Of a DNA stretch of 64,000 bases, positions 44,697 through 50,957 are shown piece by piece. Position 1 is the first letter of the stretch. Each line of letters begins with the position of its first letter. A program made the position numbers and the translations under genes. The notes under the pieces were generated by a model. It worked only from the letters and a program-made list of their open reading frames with translations. It was not told where the DNA came from and ran no database searches. Source of the stretch: Syntrophales bacterium (lineage in GTDB: Bacteria; Desulfobacterota; Syntrophia; Syntrophales; UBA5619); NCBI GenBank assembly GCA_023229765.1, contig JALNYO010000004.1, positions 84,734-148,733 on the forward strand, written 5' to 3'.

Positions 44697-44704
44697 TTTT
44701 TTTT
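44697..44704 (+). terminator. T-tract ending the tRNA-Pro transcript
   Basis: Eight T residues follow the encoded CCA directly; with the tRNA 3' stem-loop as hairpin this could act as a Rho-independent terminator. It abuts the convergent pilC 3' end. Confidence 0.5.
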
Positions 44705-44712
44705 CCCGCAAC

Positions 44713-45921
44713 CTATCCGACCACAGCCGCCATCTTGAAGATCGGCAGGTACATGGCGATAATCATGCCGCCGACCACTCCGCCGAGAAACACCATCATA
44801 AAAGGCTCCAGCAGGGCCGTCATGGCGTTTACCGCCTCATCAACCTCGTCGTCGTAGAAGTCCGCAATTTTGGAGAGCATGGTGTCCAGCGCGCCGGTGG
44901 CCTCGCCAACCGCAATCATCTGCACCACCATCGGCGGGAAGATATCCGTTTCCATCAGCGGCTCGGCAATCGTTTTTCCTTCGCCGATACTTTGCCTTGT
45001 CTTCATTATGGCATTTTCGATTATCTTATTTCCTGATGTTTTACTTACTATATCAAGGCCTTCCATAATGGGAACGCCGCTTGACATCATCGTCGAGAGC
45101 GTTCTGGTAAATTTGGCCACGGCCACCTTCTTGAGCAAAGGCCCAAAAACCGGCATTTTCAGGATAAGGGCGTCAACCGTCAGCGTTCCCTTCTCCGTTT
45201 TGTAGTACATTTTGAAGGCGTAAACGAACGCAGCGATGCCAATTATCACATAAATGAAGTAACTCTGGGCAGCGGCGCTGGCATCCACAAGAAACTGCGT
45301 CGGGCCCGGGAGCGCAGAGCCCATCCCCTCAAACATTTTCTGAAAGACGGGGATAACCTTCAGCAGCAAAAGCGCAATGACCCCGAAAGAAATCCCCAGG
45401 ACGCTGATCGGGTAGGTCATCGCGCCTTTAACCTTGCTTTTCAGCTTCATCGCCTTTTCCATGTAGCTGGAAAGACGCTGGAGGATCACATCCAAGATGC
45501 CGCCGCTCTCTCCGGCGGCCACAAGATTCACAAACAACTGGTCGAATATTTTGGGATATTTTTTAAGGGCGTCCGTCAGGGTCGAGCCGGCTTCGATGTC
45601 GTCCTTCATCCCCTTGATCACCTTGGCGAAGGTTTTATTCTGCTCCTGCGCGCCGAGGATATCGAGGCACTGCATCAAAGGCAGGCCCGCGTTGATCATC
45701 GTCGCGAAGATCCGGGAGAATACCACCACGTCCTTTTCGGTAATTTTTTGCTGAAAAAATGCAATGTTTTCGAAAAGATCCTTCGGCTTGGCCTTTACCT
45801 TCCCCACCTTGAGCCCCTGCCGGCGCAGCCTGCCCCGCACTGCCGCCTCATCGGCCGCCTCCATCTCCCCCTTTTTTGTTTCGCCCTTTTTTGTTTCCGC
45901 CTGCCATAGAAATACCGGCAT
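44713..45921 (-). CDS. pilC: Type IV pilus / type II secretion inner-membrane protein PilC (GspF family)
   Basis: Platform protein in the inner membrane that couples the pilus motor ATPase to pilin assembly. The 402 residues hold two GspF domains (about 68-190 and 270-392), each with the helical hairpin and Gly/Glu motif (AAGESGGILDVILQ, AVGEATGALDTMLSKI). Three membrane segments are near 170-195, 220-240 and 375-398. No other pilus gene is nearby; it lies 3 bp downstream of rlmB. It could serve a secretion system instead of a pilus. Confidence 0.9.
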   Translation of the reverse strand: MPVFLWQAETKKGETKKGEMEAADEAAVRGRLRRQGLKVGKVKAKPKDLFENIAFFQQKITEKDVVVFSRIFATMINAGLPLMQCLDILGAQEQNKTFAKVIKGMKDDIEAGSTLTDALKKYPKIFDQLFVNLVAAGESGGILDVILQRLSSYMEKAMKLKSKVKGAMTYPISVLGISFGVIALLLLKVIPVFQKMFEGMGSALPGPTQFLVDASAAAQSYFIYVIIGIAAFVYAFKMYYKTEKGTLTVDALILKMPVFGPLLKKVAVAKFTRTLSTMMSSGVPIMEGLDIVSKTSGNKIIENAIMKTRQSIGEGKTIAEPLMETDIFPPMVVQMIAVGEATGALDTMLSKIADFYDDEVDEAVNAMTALLEPFMMVFLGGVVGGMIIAMYLPIFKMAAVVG

Positions 45922-45924
45922 AGC

Positions 45925-46659
45925 TCAATGCCCCCACTTTCTGAGAATCTCAAAAAGAATCACCCCGGTTGCAACAGAAACGTTTAACGAAGTCACCCTC
46001 CCCCGCATCGGCACGGAAATCAGAAAATCGCAATTTTTGCGGATAAGCGGCCGGATCCCCCGCCCTTCGCTTCCCATCACCAAGGCAACATTGCCGTCGT
46101 AAGCAAGTGAACTAATATCCTTCCCTGCTTCCGCGTCGGCGCCGTAGATCCAGAAGCCTGCGTCCTTTAAATATTCGATTGTCCGCACAAGATTGACAAC
46201 CCGGGCCACGGGTAAAAGTTCCGCAGCGCCCGCGGAGGCTTTGACGGCAGAGGCGGTAATTGAAGCGGCGCGGTTTTCCGGGATGACAACCCCGTTTGCC
46301 CCCAGGCAATGAGCCGTGCGGATCACGGCGCCCAGATTGCGGGGATCGGCGACGCCGTCCAGCAGAATCACCAGGTCATGGCTGTTTCCCGGATGACGGT
46401 TGACAACCACGTCTTCAAGCGCGGCATACTCATGCTCACGGCCCAGACCCAGTATTCCCTGGTGGACGCACTTCGGGGCCAGCTTTTCTATGGCTTCCCG
46501 CCCCACATATTCAACGGGAACATCGGCCTTCTGGGCCAGAGCGAGGATTTTTGGCAGCTCTTCACCGCCCCGCCCCCGGGCGATTAAAATCTTCTCAAAA
46601 ACCGGGGGTTGGGAAAGAAGACCCTCAAGGAGCGGGTTAATGCCGTAGGTAAGCTGCAT
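45925..46659 (-). CDS. rlmB: 23S rRNA (guanosine-2'-O)-methyltransferase RlmB/TrmH family
   Basis: SPOUT-fold methyltransferase. Start is ATG 46659 (MQLTYGINPLLEGL) with GAGG 6 nt upstream, giving 244 residues; the 36 extra codons to 46767 run through a palindromic repeat and are not translated. The N-terminal substrate-binding domain is followed by motif 1 (DPRNLGAVIRTAHCLGANG), motif 2 (VMGSEGRGI) and motif 3 (SLNVSVATGVILFE). A TrmH-type tRNA target is possible, but the domain layout suits RlmB. Confidence 0.9.
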   Translation of the reverse strand: MQLTYGINPLLEGLLSQPPVFEKILIARGRGGEELPKILALAQKADVPVEYVGREAIEKLAPKCVHQGILGLGREHEYAALEDVVVNRHPGNSHDLVILLDGVADPRNLGAVIRTAHCLGANGVVIPENRAASITASAVKASAGAAELLPVARVVNLVRTIEYLKDAGFWIYGADAEAGKDISSLAYDGNVALVMGSEGRGIRPLIRKNCDFLISVPMRGRVTSLNVSVATGVILFEILRKWGH

Positions 46660-46676
46660 GACAATCCTCAATTCAC

Positions 46677-46704
46677 GCAGGGGCACGGCATACCGTGCCC
46701 CTGC
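46677..46704. repeat. 12-bp-arm palindrome between rpoZ and rlmB
   Basis: Perfect inverted repeat GCAGGGGCACGG-CATA-CCGTGCCCCTGC, 18 bp upstream of the rlmB start. It resembles dispersed GGGGCACGG palindromes seen in many genomes. No T tract, so it is unlikely to be a simple terminator. Confidence 0.85.
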
Positions 46705-46806
46705 ATTGCAAAATTCCCAACTCTCTCCGCGATCCGCATCCGGCAAAATAACCGCCTGCTTGGCCAACTATCGCCGCAGGGCATCGCAAAGCTCTGCTTT
46801 CCGACC

Positions 46807-47079
46807 TCATTCCAGATCGTCGTCATCGCCGATGAATTCCGTATCGTGGGGAACAATTTTGTAATTATCCTTAACGATTTCCAGATATTCAGGCTTCGCG
46901 TAATATACCTTCCCCGCGGCGACTTCCCTGAGGGCGGTCACAATCTCCCGGTTGTTTCCAGGATCAACAAGCGTATGCGACCCCTTCATAATCTGCTTGG
47001 TGCGTTGCGAGGTCAATAAAACAAGGGCAAAGCGGTTCTTTGCCTTCTTCAATGAATCTTCTACGGTAACTCTTGCCAT
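46807..47079 (-). CDS. rpoZ: RNA polymerase subunit omega
   Basis: Small subunit that helps fold beta' and can bind ppGpp. The 90 residues carry MARVTVEDSLKKAKNRFALV and LREVAAGKV; the acidic tail ends DDDDLE. It follows gmk in the usual gmk-rpoZ order, with a palindrome in the gap. Confidence 0.93.
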   Translation of the reverse strand: MARVTVEDSLKKAKNRFALVLLTSQRTKQIMKGSHTLVDPGNNREIVTALREVAAGKVYYAKPEYLEIVKDNYKIVPHDTEFIGDDDDLE

Positions 47080-47116
47080 ATACTGTAAACCTCCATTTTT
47101 TCAATAATTTCTTTGT

Positions 47117-47170
47117 ATGAAAATCCCCCCATCCCCCCTTTGCCAAAGGGGGGCAAGGGGGGATTTTCAT
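47117..47170. repeat. G/C-run palindrome between gmk and rpoZ
   Basis: ATGAAAATCCCCCC then CCCCCCTTT, a GCC loop, AAAGGGGGG and AGGGGGGATTTTCAT form a long near-perfect hairpin. This sequence type recurs in many bacterial genomes as a dispersed intergenic element. It would lie in the gmk-rpoZ transcript. Confidence 0.85.
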
Positions 47171-47198
47171 GCTTCGTTGTGCCCCACAGGCATGGGGT

Positions 47199-47816
47199 TT
47201 ATTTGAAAAACGAGTCGATCTTCTCTGCGTAGCGATCCCGCCTGCTTTTCTCGGCAAGATAAATCGCCCGGAATCTCTCCACCGCTTCTTCAATTTTTTC
47301 ATTGACGATGATGTAGTCATACCACATCGCTTCCTTTATTTCACTAACAGAAGCCGCAAGCCGCCGTTCCAACACCTCCGCGCTTTCCCCCCTTTTGGCC
47401 AGCCGTTTTCGCAACTCGGCAAGGGAGGGGGGAAGGATGAAAACAAAAGCCCCGCGGGGATAGCGTTTGCGGATCTCTTTGGCCCCCCGCGGCTCGATGT
47501 CCAAAAGCAGATCGCCGCCCCGCTCCAGAAAGTCGTCCATTGTCTTTTTCGCGGTTCCATAGAAATGTCCGTAATTTTCCACCCATTCGACAAACTCGTC
47601 GCGGGCGATCATTGCCCGGAATTCCTCGACGGAAACAAAATTGTAGTCCTTCCCCGCGCTCTCGCCGGGGCGCGGCTTTCTTGTCGTCACGGAGACGGAG
47701 AAATGGAGCTCGGGGAACTGCCTCATCACCCTGCGGCAAACCGAAGTCTTGCCCGCCCCGGAAGGGGCCGATACCACCATCAGCAAGCCGGGCAACTTTT
47801 TCGCTTCATCACTCAA
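47199..47816 (-). CDS. gmk: Guanylate kinase
   Basis: Phosphorylates GMP to GDP. The P-loop is SAPSGAGKTS; GMP-binding residues lie in SVSVTTRKPRPGE and the DYNFVS loop. I start at TTG 47816 (MSDEAKKLPGLL), which overlaps the end of yicC by 8 bp and gives 205 residues, matching the family. The open frame to 47864 lies inside yicC, and ATG at MVVSAPSG would be too short. No strong ribosome site is visible, so coupling to yicC is likely. Confidence 0.93.
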   Translation of the reverse strand: MSDEAKKLPGLLMVVSAPSGAGKTSVCRRVMRQFPELHFSVSVTTRKPRPGESAGKDYNFVSVEEFRAMIARDEFVEWVENYGHFYGTAKKTMDDFLERGGDLLLDIEPRGAKEIRKRYPRGAFVFILPPSLAELRKRLAKRGESAEVLERRLAASVSEIKEAMWYDYIIVNEKIEEAVERFRAIYLAEKSRRDRYAEKIDSFFK

Positions 47817-48693
47817 TGTTCTGCGCCTGCTCCCGCAACTTTGCCAGTTCGCTCTTGATCTCAACTACCAGGCGGGCTATCCCCACATCCCCGCTCTTGG
47901 AGCCGATTGTGTTGACCTCCCGGCCCATCTCCTGCAGCAGGAAATCTATCTTCCGGCCGGCCGCGTCCCCGCCCGTCAGCAGCTCGGAAAACTGCTCAAT
48001 ATGACTGCGGAAACGCACGATCTCTTCGGTAATATCGCTCTTTTCGGCCATTATCGCCACTTCCTGCAGCAGCCGGGACTCGTCCAGCTCCACCCCGGCA
48101 GTCAGTTCCCTTATCCGCTCGGAGAGCCGCTTTTGATAATCCAGTACCACTTCCGGGACCCGGACAGCGATTCCCTCCAGAAAACCGGAAATTATCTCCA
48201 GGCGATTCCGCAGGTCGAGCATCAGGCTCTCCCCCTCTTTCTCCCGCATTGCGGAGAGATTGTTAATCGCCTCGTCGAGGATCGGGGAAAATCCCCCCCA
48301 CAGATCCGCTGCCTCCTCGGCTGCCTCGACGGGCATAAAGACGTCTCGCAGGCCGGTAATGGTAGATAGCGAAATTTCTTCGGTTATATTGAGTTCTTCC
48401 TTCAACTGGTTCAGCAGGGCGTAATAATTGCGGACAAGCGGCATGTTCAGCGCGAGGCAAGTCTCGCCTTCGACGTCGCCATTGCCATCCGCCCGGATCG
48501 AGACATCAATCTTGCCCCGGGAAAACCTCTCCCCCATCCGCCTTTTTATCTCCGCTTCCAGCGAAAACAAAATTTGCGGCATCCGGAGCGATATCTCCAG
48601 AAACCGGTGATTGACCGACTTCATCTCCACCGTGAATTTTTTCCCGGAGACAACCCCCTCCGCCTTGCCGTATCCCGTCATGCTTTTAGTCAT
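47809..48693 (-). CDS. yicC: YicC-family endoribonuclease
   Basis: The YicC/YloC family has been shown to cleave RNA in E. coli and B. subtilis. The 294 residues start MTKSMTGYGKAEGVVSGKKF, the family opening; the N-terminal domain has EMKSVNHRFLEISLRMP. The C-terminal domain, DUF1732, ends with GREVNTIGSKSGD and EIKSELAKLREQAQNIE. It overlaps the DUF4416 gene by 4 bp and gmk by 8 bp. Confidence 0.93.
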   Translation of the reverse strand: MTKSMTGYGKAEGVVSGKKFTVEMKSVNHRFLEISLRMPQILFSLEAEIKRRMGERFSRGKIDVSIRADGNGDVEGETCLALNMPLVRNYYALLNQLKEELNITEEISLSTITGLRDVFMPVEAAEEAADLWGGFSPILDEAINNLSAMREKEGESLMLDLRNRLEIISGFLEGIAVRVPEVVLDYQKRLSERIRELTAGVELDESRLLQEVAIMAEKSDITEEIVRFRSHIEQFSELLTGGDAAGRKIDFLLQEMGREVNTIGSKSGDVGIARLVVEIKSELAKLREQAQNIE

Positions 48694-49247
48694 TCAGACT
48701 CCTGTTCTTTATTCTCTGCGGTCCCACCCCGGAGCTGCAACAGATACTTTTCCCGAATCCGGGTCAAAATCCCGATCATCTCGCCCGCGGCGTAATCAGG
48801 GTAGGTCCAGGGAAGAACCTGAAACGCCCCTTTCTGGTAGATCAGCGTCAAATCGGCGTAGATCCCGTCCCTCAAATAGGGCCGGTGCGAATACCCCTTC
48901 CCTGTGGCCAAAATCAGGTGGGCGCAGGCCAGATAGCCGGGATCGATGTTGACGCGCCTCTTTTCTCCCGCCGCAAAACTACTTTCCAGCGCATTGGTCC
49001 ACAGCTTCACATCCGGTAGCGTTTCCGGCTCGACAAGACGCTCGAAGGCGACAAAACGCCGGATCAGGGAACCCCCGAACTCCTTTTCGTAATAGTCCGT
49101 GTACGAAAATAAAAGCGGGGCGCTGATATAGTCGGCCTGCCCATATTTTTCCGACATTGCCTCCACGACAGTGCCGATGATGCCGATATCACCGGAAAAA
49201 ATGCTCGCCACCAGCTTGACTTGCGGCGGCCTCTGCGGGGCGCTCAT
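48690..49247 (-). CDS. DUF4416 family protein
   Basis: 185-residue cytoplasmic protein of unknown function, found mostly in Desulfobacterota, Nitrospirota and relatives. Conserved stretches are VKLVASIFSGD near the N-terminus, SYTDYYEKEFG, and NIDPGYLACAHLILATGKGY followed by SHRPYLRDGIYADLTLIYQ. No membrane segment. It overlaps hldE1 and yicC by 4 bp each, so it is part of the rfaE1-DUF4416-yicC-gmk-rpoZ operon. Its spread is one of the signals for the taxonomic call. Confidence 0.85.
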   Translation of the reverse strand: MSAPQRPPQVKLVASIFSGDIGIIGTVVEAMSEKYGQADYISAPLLFSYTDYYEKEFGGSLIRRFVAFERLVEPETLPDVKLWTNALESSFAAGEKRRVNIDPGYLACAHLILATGKGYSHRPYLRDGIYADLTLIYQKGAFQVLPWTYPDYAAGEMIGILTRIREKYLLQLRGGTAENKEQESE

Positions 49248-50254
49248 AAAACCCTTTTCAATTCGTCGGCGCTGACCGTTGCCGTGCCGGCCTTGCCTAC
49301 GGCGATCCCCGCGGCGTGATTCGCCAGATACGCCGCCTCCCTAAAAGAGGCCCCGGCGGCCAGACAGAGGGCCAGCACGCCGATCACCGTATCGCCGGCG
49401 CCGGTCACATCAAAAACCTCCCTTGCCTGCGTCGGAAATTCCGTGTGCCGCAGCGGCGAGTTTTTGCGGGCGTCAGACCCCGTTTTTTCGAAGAGGCTCA
49501 TCCCCGCCTCTCCCCTTGTCATCAGTAAGGCCTTGAAATTGTTCTCCTGCAGGAGTTTCTCCCCGACGCGGATATGATCATCGGCGCCCGTTATCTCTGC
49601 GCCGGCAGCCAGCCCCGCCTCGTGGTGATTGGGGGTGATGATGTCAAAGCCGTCGTACAGAGAAAAATCCCGCTGCTTCGGATCAACGCAGGTGACAATC
49701 GCCCGGCCGGCAATTGCCTTCCTTATCCCGTCAAGAAGCGGCCGGACAACCACACCCTTGTTATAATCGGAGATCACCAGCGCCCCCAGCTCGTCGCGCA
49801 ACGACTCTACATAGGCAGTGATCGCACGAATTGTAGATTCACTGATCATCCGGCGATCTTCGCGGTCGAACCGGACCACCTGCTGTCCGTGCGCGACAAT
49901 CCGCGTTTTCAGCGTTGTCGGACGCTCTTCCTCGACAATGACGCCTCTTGTCTCCAGACCCCTGTTGCCCAGATCGCGAAGCAGGCGCCTGCCGCTGTCG
50001 TCGGGGCCAATCACCCCCGCCAGCGCCGCCTGTCCGCCCATTGCCGCTATGTTATTGAAAACATTCGCGCAGCCGCCGAGCATAAAGCTTTCCTTCTTTA
50101 CATCCACTACGGGAACCGGCGCCTCGGGTGAGATACGCGACACGGCGCCCCAGATAAAGTGGTCGGCCATTATGTCGCCGATCACCAGCACCCGCGCGCG
50201 GGGAAACTTTTCAATAATCTCCAGAGCCCGTTTGCTACTCAAAACGTTCTTCAT
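49244..50254 (-). CDS. hldE1: D-glycero-beta-D-manno-heptose-7-phosphate kinase (RfaE domain I)
   Basis: PfkB-family sugar kinase of the ADP-heptose route for LPS inner core. It has 336 residues with the glycine-rich MLGGCANVFNNIAAMGG (about 58-74) and the C-terminal DVTGAGDTVIG anion-hole motif with the catalytic Asp. The adenylyltransferase domain fused in E. coli HldE is absent, so that activity must be encoded separately. GGGAG precedes the ATG, and a candidate promoter lies at 50304-50332. Confidence 0.9.
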   Translation of the reverse strand: MKNVLSSKRALEIIEKFPRARVLVIGDIMADHFIWGAVSRISPEAPVPVVDVKKESFMLGGCANVFNNIAAMGGQAALAGVIGPDDSGRRLLRDLGNRGLETRGVIVEEERPTTLKTRIVAHGQQVVRFDREDRRMISESTIRAITAYVESLRDELGALVISDYNKGVVVRPLLDGIRKAIAGRAIVTCVDPKQRDFSLYDGFDIITPNHHEAGLAAGAEITGADDHIRVGEKLLQENNFKALLMTRGEAGMSLFEKTGSDARKNSPLRHTEFPTQAREVFDVTGAGDTVIGVLALCLAAGASFREAAYLANHAAGIAVGKAGTATVSADELKRVL

Positions 50255-50303
50255 TACCGCTCCCGTCTTCTTTGCGACGCAAAAAGTCTTTTAAAACCTG
50301 ATG

Positions 50304-50332
50304 CTTTTATTATTTGGGGACAGTTTTGTCAA
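50304..50332 (-). promoter_or_regulatory. Candidate sigma70 promoter for hldE1 operon
   Basis: Minus-strand TTGACA (50332-50327), 17 bp, TAAAAG (50309-50304). Four of six -10 positions match. It overlaps a GGGGACAG motif of the repeat family seen elsewhere and is divergent from the tRNA-Arg promoter. Confidence 0.6.
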
Positions 50333-50357
50333 TGCTTTTTCTGAAGCGGCAAGCTTA

Positions 50358-50386
50358 TTGACACCATGCAGAAAGCATGTTAGGAA
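50358..50386 (+). promoter_or_regulatory. Candidate promoter for tRNA-Arg
   Basis: Plus-strand TTGACA (50358-50363), 17 bp, TAGGAA (50381-50386), then GGCGCGCG, the GC-rich discriminator expected of a stable-RNA promoter. The tRNA begins about 12 bp past the likely start. Confidence 0.6.
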
Positions 50387-50405
50387 GGCGCGCGATCAAC
50401 TTCAC

Positions 50406-50482
50406 GCCCCTGTAGCTCAGATGGATAGAGCGTCGGATTCCTAATCCGCAGGCCCTGAGTTCGAATCTCAGCAGGGGCACCA
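50406..50482 (+). tRNA. trnR: tRNA-Arg (CCT anticodon)
   Basis: 77 nt with CCA. Acceptor GCCCCTG/CAGGGGC; anticodon loop TTCCTAA places CCT; one T-C mismatch at the base of the anticodon stem. It marks the border between the conserved block and the accessory region. I found no second copy of its 3' end in the window, so no att pair is shown. Confidence 0.95.
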
Positions 50483-50504
50483 AAAATCGGGGGGCAGGTC
50501 TTTT

Positions 50505-50858
50505 TTACAGAAACACCCGATAATCCGTATCCAGGGCTTTGGCGAAGAGCTTTGCGTTCTTCTTGCCGATGGTCCGCCGACAGTTCTCCATTTCGCTTAT
50601 GTGCCGCTGATGCACGCCCGTCATATCGGCAAGCTGTTTCTGCGACAACCCTGCCTTGTGCCTGGCGCCGGAAAGGATATGGCCAATCAGAGCGTCATCG
50701 GAAAGATCAGAGAAGGCATCACGCCACGGGATAGAACCAGACGTCTCCGAAAAACCAAATGACATGAGAGCGTCTATGGCCTGGACCTTGTTCGCCTCCG
50801 GGCCAATCATGAATATTTCAATGCTTTTGGTAGGGTGCGCCTTCGTGGGTTCCCACAT
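50505..50858 (-). CDS. XRE-family helix-turn-helix regulator, orphan
   Basis: 117-residue protein. The C-terminal 60 residues form a lambda-repressor-like HTH (AGLSQKQLADMTGVHQRHIS, recognition helix after the turn). The N-terminal 50 residues (IEIFMIGPEANKVQAIDAL) are not recognised and could be a partner- or toxin-binding part. It resembles antitoxin-type regulators, but no toxin gene is next to it. It converges on tRNA-Arg and lies downstream of the C10 protease gene. Confidence 0.75.
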   Translation of the reverse strand: MWEPTKAHPTKSIEIFMIGPEANKVQAIDALMSFGFSETSGSIPWRDAFSDLSDDALIGHILSGARHKAGLSQKQLADMTGVHQRHISEMENCRRTIGKKNAKLFAKALDTDYRVFL

Positions 50859-50929
50859 AAATCACCCCCATCCGTCTCTCTTTTCTGGGAAGGGTCAAGC
50901 GTCTTTCACGTCGTCCATTGCCTCGTGTT

Positions 50930-50952
50930 GGATGGCTGCGTAAGGGCCATCC
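50930..50952 (-). terminator. Hairpin after the C10 protease gene
   Basis: GGATGGC and GCCATCC, 7 bp each with a 9-nt loop, lie just past the stop at 50958. There is no T tract, so termination strength is uncertain. Confidence 0.35.
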
Positions 50953-50957
50953 GACGT

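Noticed and set aside
46660..46767. N-terminal extension of RlmB
   Set aside because: The extra codons pass through a palindromic repeat, and a good ribosome site supports the internal ATG at 46659.
50406..50482. Attachment site pair of a genomic island at tRNA-Arg
   Set aside because: No second copy of the tRNA 3' end and no integrase are visible in the window.
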